Assembly: GCA_001970955.1 (NCBI GenBank)
Contig: MPUH01001115.1
Location: 1 to 23,700, forward strand
DNA length: 23,700 nucleotides
DNA from: Stentor coeruleus
Lineage: Eukaryota > Ciliophora > Heterotrichea > Heterotrichida > Stentoridae
Reading direction: 5' to 3'
The notes beneath the pieces were generated by a model that was not told the DNA's origin, did not search any database, and worked only from the letters and a program-made list of their open reading frames with translations. Below are positions 16,780 to 23,700 of this stretch, in pieces (within the stretch, counting starts at the first letter, position 1; the number at the start of each line of letters is the position of its first letter). The position numbers and the translations under genes were made by a program.

Positions 16780-17637
16780 ATGGGACATCGATGGTTTATG
16801 TATTATTCAGATTCAAAAACATATTCATGCTGCATTTGGACACTCATAATTCTCTATTCTTTAAACGGGATTTTTGCTTGCATACAATTATTAAAACCTT
16901 TGCACTCAATGTATAAGAAACATATCATTTTAATCCTGTTTCTAGTCATATTAGCATGTTTAGCTCGTATAGCAACTCTAATTCTAGTAAAAAATGCTCA
17001 TTTATATGAATTATACTTACTACTCTGCAGTCATTGCATTTTATATCAAGGAATTTTATGGACTGTAAGCTCAATTATTTTCGATATCTCTGTCTCTTTA
17101 CATTGCAAACTAACTAAACTACTTCAAATAAAACTTAAAAACTATAGTAAATATATAGCATTTTTTATGCTCATACTCTATGCTTGTCTTATGATATTTT
17201 TTTCTATAACAACAGATAATAAAAGTTTGTTAATTGTTGACTTTTTATTTTGGGGAATATCTCTTTGTGTATTTTCAGCTGTTTCTTATTATCTTTATTT
17301 TAGAGTCAAACCTATATATGTATATGGTTTGAGTAATGATGCTATGAAAGCAATAAAATTTTTGTTTTTTATGCTTTTTAGCTTTGTTATACTTGGTTTT
17401 GCTGTTAATGATACTTTACAAGCTATTGCTATAGACTTAAAAGATGATGATTTGAAATCGATTATGCTGTTTCTTCAGTTCTTTTTATGTGACATAACAC
17501 CTTATTCAGTTTTTCTGATAGTGTTTTCATTGAAAAGAGAAAAAGAATCCCAATCATTTTTATTGCTTGAAGAAAGTGATATGGTGGAGCTAGATAAGAA
17601 ATCATCAAATTTAATAAACGAGAGTACAAATAAATAG
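16780..17637 (+). CDS. Seven-helix membrane protein, tandem copy 2
   Basis: 285 residues from the ATG at 16780 (MGHRWFMYYSDSK). An in-frame ATG at 16762 would add six residues; the later one is chosen because it aligns with copy 1. The seven hydrophobic segments, their spacing and most loop residues match copy 1, with roughly 60% of residues identical by eye across the aligned length. The most conserved parts are the first loop (FACIQLLKPL-S-YKK), helix 3 (LYLLLC-HC--YQ-ILWT) and the KPIYVYGLS loop; helix 4 and the loop between helices 6 and 7 (LKDDDLKSIM) differ most. The tail EKESQSFLLLEES is conserved. This is an older tandem duplication with both copies intact, which argues that both are functional. 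Function unknown; a receptor-like or transporter-like role is possible. Confidence 0.85.
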   Translation: MGHRWFMYYSDSKTYSCCIWTLIILYSLNGIFACIQLLKPLHSMYKKHIILILFLVILACLARIATLILVKNAHLYELYLLLCSHCILYQGILWTVSSIIFDISVSLHCKLTKLLQIKLKNYSKYIAFFMLILYACLMIFFSITTDNKSLLIVDFLFWGISLCVFSAVSYYLYFRVKPIYVYGLSNDAMKAIKFLFFMLFSFVILGFAVNDTLQAIAIDLKDDDLKSIMLFLQFFLCDITPYSVFLIVFSLKREKESQSFLLLEESDMVELDKKSSNLINESTNK

Positions 17638-18214
17638 TTTATAATCTAGATTTTATACATTTAAATATAAAATGAATGTGAAGTATAAACAATATGATAT
17701 TTCGATATAATTAATGATTATTTGTAATCATGGGATAATTGTTTTAATATCTAATTTTAAGTTTTTTATGTAATGAATATAATATATACGTTTGAAAAAG
17801 ATATAAGAAGATTTTGATTTTTTTTTTTGAGTAAAAACATATGGTTTTTATATTTCTAATGTATGCATATACAGTTATATTTTATACATGATTTAAGATA
17901 ATAAGATATTTAGACTGTAATATTATTAATACTTAATCCAAGTACTCAATTGCGAAATTTCAAAGCTGTGTCTTAAGTTTTGAAGTGCTAAAGAAATGCT
18001 TATATACTTGAAAATTTTATGTAAGAGAAATATCTGTTAAAGAATTTTACAACTCTTTATAATAAAATTGTTTGCAATATCAAAGGAATATAAAGTTTAT
18101 GATTTTTGCAGGAGTTAATACTGATCTTTATTTAAATACTATTCCTATACTATTAAATATCAGATTATCTTGACTAAATTCTATAACACATTTATCCAAA
18201 ATGCTTAAATCTCG
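17638..18214. other. Intergenic DNA, no gene seen
   Basis: AT-rich sequence after the second membrane protein gene. I find no frame with protein-like composition and no RNA gene. Confidence 0.55.
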
Positions 18215-18437
18215 TATTGTCTTAATAAAAACCTTATCTTTTATACATAGCTTATAAAACTCTTCTATCATCTAACAATTTCTATATAAAATAAATCCAC
18301 CAAGCTATATCCACGATAATATCAACACCTTCTCTAAACGAAAACCAAAAAAAAACTACTATCAACCGAATCTACAATCTTAAAATGCATTTCTTGTGCA
18401 AACTGGGCGAATTGTCCATCAACATGAAAATCTTATA
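18215..18437 (-). pseudogene. Very tentative relic of a quinone-oxidoreductase-like (MDR) enzyme
   Basis: On the minus strand one frame reads HVDGQFAQFAQEMHFKIVDS and another EGVDIIVDIAWWIYFI-stop-KLLDDRRVL. These resemble, in the right order, the nucleotide-binding GxGxxAxQFAKxMGxKV segment and the GVDxIxDMVGGxYxEKNLxxLxxxGRxV segment of NADPH:quinone oxidoreductases, but about 35 residues between them are missing and further stops follow. The same bases on the plus strand are C/A-rich upstream DNA of the hydrolase gene at 18452, so chance similarity is quite possible. Confidence 0.25.
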
Positions 18438-18451
18438 ATATTAAATAAAAT

Positions 18452-19399
18452 ATGAAAGGAATAAGCAAACTAATTATAAGACCCTTACGTGAAATCTATT
18501 CACCAATAATCGATTTGGGGCCTGCGAATTTTATCCTTCAAGGCAAAGTATACACAAGATCTGATATAAAAATCCGAAACACTAGAGGAATGAATTTAGA
18601 ATGCAGTTGGTATCAGCCAAAATTCTCAGATAAACAAAAATTGCCCTGTATTATTTATTGTCATGGAAATTGTGGTAGTAGACTTGATGCTATTGATATT
18701 GCTAAAGCACTTTTACCTATTGGAGTAAGTGTTTTTGCTTTTGACTTTTCAGGATCTGGGCTTAGCGAAGGTGAATATGTTACTCTTGGATACTATGAGA
18801 GTTGGGATTTAAAAACAATTATTGAATATATTAAGAATACAGAAAAAGCATCAGGAATTGGGCTTTGGGGAAGATCAATGGGTGCTGCTTGTTGTATATT
18901 GTATGCATCTTGTGACCCGGAGATGATGTTTCTTATATTAGATTCACCTTTTACATCTTTAAAAGAAGTGTCGGAACAATTGATTTCTTCATATAAAATT
19001 ATCCCAAAAGGATTGTTTCGATATGTTTTTGCAGCTTTGAGAGAAAGTATTATTGAAAATGCTCATTTCGATATTTTGGAAGTTAGCCCGGTTAAGTATA
19101 TTGGCAAATGTTTAATGCCTGCCATATTCTTGCATGCTACGAAAGATAGGTTGGTTAATGTTGCCCAGAGTAGAGAGTTATATGAGAAGTATTATGGGGA
19201 TAAATATTTACTTGAATTAGGTGGAGGACATAATTCTACAAGACCAAGTCTAGTTTTAGATAGAGTAGTGGAAATTATTAAAGGAATACTTGAATCCCCA
19301 CATTCGCTACATGAAAATTTAGAAGATGGGATGAAAACATTAAGAACTGTACCACCAAGTTTCAAATCTAAACGACAGAATTCTCTTGAAAAAGCCTAA
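18452..19399 (+). CDS. Alpha/beta hydrolase (serine aminopeptidase S33/ABHD17-like)
   Basis: A 315-residue protein with no introns. After a conserved-looking leader (LIIRPLREIYSPIIDLGP), the fold starts with IKIRNTRGMNLECSWYQP (about 39-56). The oxyanion-hole motif CIIYCHGNCG is at 66-75 and FAFDFSGSGLSEG at 96-107. The nucleophile elbow GRSMGA carries Ser142; the acid is probably Asp232 in HATKDRLV, and the base His260 in GGGHNS. The order and spacing of the Ser-Asp-His triad are complete, so it should be an active esterase, thioesterase or peptidase. No signal peptide is present, so it is probably cytosolic or bound to membranes by the basic N-terminus. The C-terminal 35 residues are polar and basic. 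Substrate cannot be told from sequence. Its upstream DNA is C/A-rich. Confidence 0.9.
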   Translation: MKGISKLIIRPLREIYSPIIDLGPANFILQGKVYTRSDIKIRNTRGMNLECSWYQPKFSDKQKLPCIIYCHGNCGSRLDAIDIAKALLPIGVSVFAFDFSGSGLSEGEYVTLGYYESWDLKTIIEYIKNTEKASGIGLWGRSMGAACCILYASCDPEMMFLILDSPFTSLKEVSEQLISSYKIIPKGLFRYVFAALRESIIENAHFDILEVSPVKYIGKCLMPAIFLHATKDRLVNVAQSRELYEKYYGDKYLLELGGGHNSTRPSLVLDRVVEIIKGILESPHSLHENLEDGMKTLRTVPPSFKSKRQNSLEKA

Positions 19400-20325
19400 T
19401 TGGAAAAGTAATTTATCATAAGAAATAAATAGCTTGAATATAGATAAACTAGCTTTTTATTATATTTTTCTATAAAAAGAAGAATAGATTATTTGTTTTC
19501 AAATATACTCTCTATGATTTGATGTTTTCATAACTAAAAAATATTCAAATTCAAAAATTCCAGCTTTACTCGAAGAAAATTTTTCACTTTGAATACAATT
19601 TTGTGTTGTATTATTGATCATTGCTTTTTTATATGATTTTTTACCTCCATGATGAGCTTTTTCTAATGTGAAAGGTTAAAGGTTAAATTTTACTTTTTAT
19701 TTTATCTCTGATATTTTTCTTTCAATAAAAAAAATTGAATAAATTTTTCTAATCAAAGTCTTAAAATTATTTAATTAAAATATCAAAACTTTAGTTTTAA
19801 TTAACATAAAAGAAGTTGATTTCATAAATAATTTTGGTGTACATTTTTTATCAAATAATACTTAAAACTTATCTACAAAGAATGCATTTGTTCCCTGCAA
19901 AAATTCTTCTAAAACATTTTTCATCATTTTCCCCTATTATTCTTTTATCATCAAATCAAACCACAAAAAATCAGTTTTTATTCTAACAATCACAACTTCC
20001 TCTAAAATTCCCATACAAGATTTTATAAAATATCAGAGCAGTAACTCTATAAATCCTATCAGTACAATAGAAAACCTCTAATTCCCAAAATCATAAAAAC
20101 TCTTATCTTAAATAATTATAAAAAACATAATAATTCCATAAAGCCTATATTATTATCATGATAATTTAGCTCAATAAAGTATTTGCCCAATCAACAGCCT
20201 TAAAAACCATAAAAAATTGACATAACAACTCTAAAATATTTTATATTAAAATATTGTCAAACTATTTAAACACAGTTTTTCCCATTTCAAATACTTAAAA
20301 ACTGACTTTTAATGCACATATAAAG
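19400..20325. other. Intergenic region, C/A-rich before the next gene
   Basis: Apart from the small open stretch at 19499-19675 no coding signal is seen. From about 19870 to 20300 the plus strand is rich in C and poor in G (20041-20100: 14 C, 3 G), in front of the plus-strand gene at 20326. Confidence 0.6.
19499..19675 (-). pseudogene. Unrecognised 58-codon open stretch with protein-like composition
   Basis: Between a TAA at 19676-19678 and a TGA at 19499-19501 the minus strand reads TLEKAHHGGKKSYKKAMINN and continues with SSSKAGIFEFEYFLVMKTSN. The mix of residues is less AT-driven than the surrounding DNA, so it may be a relic exon or the last exon of a gene. The only internal ATG leaves about 40 residues, and I find no 15-nt intron joining it upstream. 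No family recognised. Confidence 0.25.
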
Positions 20326-20808
20326 ATGCAGAACTACGGATTAAACATCGAAATGGAATTTTTAGAAAACTTCGCTGACCAGCTTGACACAATTGAAGAA
20401 AAGTCCCAAGAATGCACTCCACAATTCGAGCTTGTACGTCAACATGCTAAAGAATGGAGTAAAATGTGTGCAAAAAGCTTCCAAAGCAAATCTGAAGAGC
20501 TTTCAAGCATCTGTGAAATACATGATGACATAAACCAACATATAAACGAAATAAAAGATTCATTTCTAGAAATAAATGAAGAATTAAACATCCCGAATCC
20601 AAGCTCAAAAACAATAGTAGCCAAAATTTTCAAACTTAAGGTCCAAATGCAAGACCTGCAAAAAAAACTAGAGCAATGCAAAGCTGAAATTTCTGATACT
20701 GAAAAAGAAAACACTGATTTGGCTAGTAAAATAAAACAATTAGAACAAATTGTTAATGGAAAAAGTGAAAATCATGCTTCTGAAGAGCATACTTGCGTGG
20801 TTATATAG
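20326..20808 (+). CDS. Small coiled-coil protein with CaaX box (CVVI)
   Basis: A 160-residue protein, TAG stop, no introns. Residues about 10-35 and 50-80 are amphipathic helices (MEFLENFADQLDTIEEKSQE; EIHDDINQHINEIKDSFLEI). Residues about 105-150 form a strong coiled coil (KLKVQMQDLQKKLEQCKAEI, then KENTDLASKIKQLEQIV). The last four residues, CVVI, fit a CaaX prenylation signal. With no signal peptide or membrane helix, a prenyl-anchored cytosolic coiled-coil protein is predicted. No family is recognised. It is flanked by C-rich DNA upstream and G-rich DNA downstream on its sense strand, as at cytochrome c, which may mean a well-transcribed gene. Confidence 0.82.
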   Translation: MQNYGLNIEMEFLENFADQLDTIEEKSQECTPQFELVRQHAKEWSKMCAKSFQSKSEELSSICEIHDDINQHINEIKDSFLEINEELNIPNPSSKTIVAKIFKLKVQMQDLQKKLEQCKAEISDTEKENTDLASKIKQLEQIVNGKSENHASEEHTCVVI

Positions 20809-21135
20809 ATTATATATAGATATTATAGTAATAAGATGCTTACTAAATGATGTAAAATTTAAATATGATTATAAGTGGATGTAATTTTATTAGTCAAATG
20901 GTATTAGATTATGTTTTTTTTTTGTTTAGTAATATGGTTAGTAGAGTTTTTGCTAGGATTTTGTTAGGAATTTAGATTTTGGTGTTGAGATGAAGTTTTA
21001 TGAGGAGGTTTGATGATGTAAAAAACGGGATAGAGAAATTGTAATGGTAAAAAAAAAATACAACTAAAAATTGGCAATTTTTTTAATTGGAAGTGCTTGT
21101 TTTTTATATATAGATTTGATTATAAATACCTTAAT
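20809..21135. other. G/T-rich downstream DNA, no gene
   Basis: The 3' flank of the CaaX coiled-coil gene. Positions 20941-21000 hold 17 G and 1 C. No frame or remnant is recognised. Confidence 0.6.
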
Positions 21136-22147
21136 TCCTTATACAAATGCTCAAGTATTTTAGCTATAGCATAACCATCATATGCTTCATGCAAAATAGT
21201 AAACTTTAGAGTAACAAAATTAAAATATCTGAAATTGTTATTACTTTTGAGAAACTTTAGAGGATACTCTGAAGAATATCAAGAAAGCCATAAAAATACA
21301 AAAATCATATCGAAAACAGCATATTTTTCATTCCGCTCTTGATATTTATGACTATAAATTCTACATTTTCGAGATATATACATATAAAATTTGACTGAAA
21401 ATAAAAGCTCACCTCTCTTTGATATTATTTTATCCTTATTCTATCACAATTTTTACTTAACCATATCGTAGTATATTCTTAAAGGACTACTATTACATAA
21501 TTTGATTTTTGTAGCTTCTATAATAAATATAATGACATTATTATTTTTAAGCCTGATTCTATTATCAGATTCTATAGATTCTACAGGTTCTACAGATTCA
21601 TGTAGAAGTCTAAGTAATGCTGACTTTAAGTTCTATGTTACAAGTGGAACAAATGATTGGGTAGTTTCTGAACAATATCCAAATGGAGTTTATGCTTCTG
21701 TTGTTTCAGCAGTCTCTTGGGCTGTTGTTATCCCTCCTGAAACATCATGGATATGGGAATCGCCCGTAATATTTGTAAAAACAATTACAGTTACAAGGTA
21801 CTTTTTTGTTCCGGGAAAATTAATTTCAGTTAGTTTTATCGGAGCAACTGATGATTATTCAACAGTAAAAATTAATGGAGGGGCATCTTGTTCGATTCCT
21901 AGCTTCGATAAATATTATTCTTGTGATTTTACATCTTCTGTTATACCAGGATTAAATAAACTTGAGATAGTAGGAGTTGACTTAGCACCTATAGGAGCGA
22001 ATATTATGTACAAGTTAATTATTGTTTCCAAGCTAGTATAATTAAAATAAGTTTTCATTTCATAATATGTAAATTGTCAATTAAATTGCGAGTTGATTAT
22101 TTTGCATAGCTTATATTGGCATAGTGAATAATCATATCACAAAAAAA
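21136..22147 (+). repeat. Tandem unit 1 of about 1 kb carrying a secreted-protein gene
   Basis: The unit runs from a conserved upstream block (with a GTAAACTTTAG anchor at 21199) through the coding region and 3' flank. The same anchor recurs at 22210 and 23279, so the period is 1011 and then 1069 bases. The upstream block is nearly as similar between units as the gene itself. Confidence 0.85.
21532..22041 (+). CDS. Small secreted galactose-binding-like (lectin-type beta-sandwich) protein, copy 1
   Basis: 169 residues from the ATG at 21532, the position where copies 2 and 3 also start. A hydrophobic signal peptide (MTLLFLSLILLSDS) is followed by a short Ser/Thr/Asp stretch and one compact domain. 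Features: FKFYVTSGTNDWVVSE, then PPETSWIWESPVIFVKTITV, then a GATDDYSTVKINGG segment and CDFTSSVIPGLNKLEIVGVD. The order (trp-ile-trp, V-x-F-x-K-T strand, A-x-D-x-Y-x-V-x-x-N-G, x-L-x-P-G-x-N-x-L-x-I) fits galactose-binding-like domains found as carbohydrate-binding modules of glycosidases. Here the domain stands alone. Against copy 2 only 8 of 138 residues differ from FKFY onward, while the stretch after the signal peptide has an extra Ser/Thr/Gly/Asp insertion. Secretion and fold are inferred; ligand unknown. Confidence 0.82.
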   Translation: MTLLFLSLILLSDSIDSTGSTDSCRSLSNADFKFYVTSGTNDWVVSEQYPNGVYASVVSAVSWAVVIPPETSWIWESPVIFVKTITVTRYFFVPGKLISVSFIGATDDYSTVKINGGASCSIPSFDKYYSCDFTSSVIPGLNKLEIVGVDLAPIGANIMYKLIIVSKLV

Positions 22148-23216
22148 GGATTTTTTCAAATGCTCTACTAGTTTAGCAATAGTATAATCATCATATTCTC
22201 AAATAAATAGTAAACTTTAGAATAACAAAATAAAAGCATCTAATAATTTTTGTTATGCTTTTGAGAAATCTTAGAGGGTGCTCTGAAGAGTATCAAGAAA
22301 GCCATAAAAATACAAAAATCATATCGAAAGCAATTATCTTTTGCATTCCGCTCTTGATATTTATAACTATAAATTTTTGCATTTTGGAGATACATATAAA
22401 ATTTTGATTGACAATAAAAGCTCATCTCTCCTTGATTTTTATATTATTTTATCCTTATTCTATCACAATCTTTACTTATCATTAGCAGTATATATTCTTA
22501 AAGGACTACTATTATATAATTTGATTTTTTATAGCATTTATAATAAATATAATGGAATTATTGTTTTTAGGCCTTATTCTATTGTTAGATTCCGCAGATT
22601 CATGCACAAGTCTAAGCAATATTAATTTTAAGTTCTATGTTACAAGTGGAACAAACGATTGGGTAGTTTCTGAACAATATCCAAATGGAGCTTATGCTTC
22701 TGTTGTTTCAGCAGTCTCTTGGGCAGTTGTTATCCCTCCTGAAACATCATGGATATGGGAATCACCTGTTATATTTGTAAAAACAATTACAGTTACAAGG
22801 TACTTTTTTGTGCCGGGAAAATTAATTTCAGTTAGTTTTATCGGAGCAACTGATGATTATTCAACAGTAAAAATTAATGGAGGGACATCTTGTTCGATTC
22901 CTAACTTCGATAAATATTATTCTTGCGATTTTACATCTTCTGTTATACCAGGATTAAATAAACTTGAAATAATAGGAGTTGACTTAGGACCTGCAGGAGC
23001 GAATATTATGTACAAGTTAACTATTGTTTCCAAAATAGTTTAGATAATTAAAATAAGTTTTCATTTCATAATATGTAAATGAATAACTTTTCATATTGTA
23101 AAGTTTTTTCTTTATTGTTATATTACTTATTAGATATTTTGTCAATTAAATTGCGAGTTGATAATTAAATTTGCATAGCTTATATTGGCATAGTGAATAA
23201 TCATATCACAAAAAAA
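22148..23216 (+). repeat. Tandem unit 2 of about 1.07 kb carrying a secreted-protein gene
   Basis: Starts at GGATTTTTTCAAATGCTCTA (22148) and ends before the same string at 23217. Relative to unit 1 it carries about 60 extra bases after the gene (about 23080-23140), between a shared AATATGTAAAT and a shared GTCAATTAAATTGCGAG. Confidence 0.85.
22552..23043 (+). CDS. Small secreted galactose-binding-like protein, copy 2
   Basis: 163 residues, TAG stop. Signal peptide MELLFLGLILLLDSADSC, then the same single domain as copy 1. Differences in the domain are few and mostly conservative or in loops (for example NGAY for NGVY, GGTSCSIPNFDK for GGASCSIPSFDK, GVDLGPAGAN for GVDLAPIGAN). GVDLGPAGAN is closer to the GGGPAGL-type loop of galactose-binding-like domains than copy 1 is. 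Three Cys in the mature part (after SAD, in TSCS and in YSCD) are shared with copy 1. Recent duplication with the reading frame kept intact suggests both are used. It could be a surface-coat, lorica/mucus or food-capture protein; that is speculation. Confidence 0.84.
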   Translation: MELLFLGLILLLDSADSCTSLSNINFKFYVTSGTNDWVVSEQYPNGAYASVVSAVSWAVVIPPETSWIWESPVIFVKTITVTRYFFVPGKLISVSFIGATDDYSTVKINGGTSCSIPNFDKYYSCDFTSSVIPGLNKLEIIGVDLGPAGANIMYKLTIVSKIV

Positions 23217-23700
23217 GGATTTTTTCAAATGCTCTACTAGTTTAGCTATAGTATAATCATCATATGCTCATATAAATAGTAAACTTTAGAATAACAAAAT
23301 GAAATCATCTAATAATTTTTGCCATGCTTTTTAGAAACCTTAGAGGATACTCTAATGAAAATCAAGAAAGCTATAAAAAATACAAAATCCATATCGAAAG
23401 CAATTATCTTTTACATTCCGCTCTTGATATTTATAACTGCAAATTTTTGCATTTTGGAGATACATATAAAATTTTGATTGACAATAAAAGCTCATCTCTC
23501 TTTGATTTTATATTATTTTATTCTTATTCTATCACAATTTATACTTATCATATCGCAATATATATTCTTAAAGCACTGCTATTACATAATTTGATTTTTT
23601 ATAGCTTTTTATAATAAATATGATGGCATTACTGTTTTCAAGCCTTATTCTATTATTAGATTCTGCAGATTCATGCACAAATCTAAGTTAGTTAGTTAGA
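23217..23700 (+). repeat. Tandem unit 3, incomplete
   Basis: The upstream block and the first 66 coding bases match units 1 and 2 and then the window ends. Small indels in the upstream block show that it has begun to diverge. Confidence 0.82.
23623..23700 (+). CDS. Start of a third secreted galactose-binding-like protein (cut by the window end)
   Basis: ATG at 23623 opens MALLFSSLILLLDSADSCTN followed by LS, matching the signal peptide and first mature residues of copy 2. After AATCTAAG the bases change to TTAGTTAGTTAGA, giving an in-frame TAG at 23689-23691 where copy 2 has AAT. This is a nonsense change, the beginning of an intron (the bases GTTAG are present, but the window ends before a full 15-mer can be judged), or unreliable sequence at an edge. 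Confidence 0.55.

Noticed and set aside
23688..23700. TTAG repeats at the right edge as a telomere
   Set aside because: Only about three TTAG units, lacking the C/G-run pattern expected of ciliate telomeres, and no evidence that the window ends at a chromosome end.
1..23700. tRNA, rRNA, CRISPR arrays, insertion sequences with transposase
   Set aside because: Scanned for T-loop-like GGTTCRA strings, spaced identical repeats and transposase-like frames; none was found that I can support.

Overview
The window looks like somatic (macronuclear) DNA of a heterotrich ciliate, most likely Stentor or a close relative. Four things point there. The DNA is very AT-rich. Genes are compact and close together. 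Long reading frames use the standard code: every Trp is TGG, and TAA, TAG and one TGA act as stops. Three genes contain six spliceosomal-type introns of exactly 15 nt, all GT...AG, all with A at intron position 10. Blepharisma also has 15-nt introns, but it reads TGA as Trp, which is not seen here. The species assignment is inference.

Layout. 1-1046 (minus): a decayed zinc-knuckle tail of a probable retroelement, then a syntaxin (Qa-SNARE) with three breaks. 1769-3433 (minus): a secreted GH5 endoglycoceramidase-like hydrolase. 3534-3722 (minus): a short LSM6. 4710-5045 (plus): cytochrome c. 5046-6705: long gene-poor stretch with an assembly duplication and a possible PIF1-type helicase relic. 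6706-7350 (minus): CFAP97/hemingway-like protein with two introns. 7382-7757 (minus): dynamin-like GTPase fragments. 7979-8650 (minus): coiled-coil protein with one intron, divergent from 8756-10120 (plus, two introns) and 10209-11723 (plus, one intron), two basic cytoskeletal-looking proteins. 12550-13116 (minus): small coiled-coil protein with a CaaX-like end. 13725-14027 (minus): ENY2. 14107-14830 (minus): histone-deacetylase relic. 14950-15360 (plus): CFAP47 relic. 15441-16283 and 16780-17637 (plus): tandem seven-helix membrane paralogs. 18452-19399 (plus): alpha/beta hydrolase. 20326-20808 (plus): a second small coiled-coil protein with a CaaX end. 21136-23700 (plus): a tandem array of small secreted galactose-binding-like proteins, its third copy cut by the window end.

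The intact genes are mostly independent housekeeping functions (RNA decay/splicing, respiration, SAGA/TREX-2, ciliary structure, lipid or ester hydrolysis, membrane), as is normal for single-gene transcription units; I see no operon-like pathway. Three properties of the DNA stand out: an unusual number of recognisable gene relics, intergenic DNA whose G-versus-C bias follows the direction of the neighbouring gene, and recent tandem duplication of a secreted protein family.
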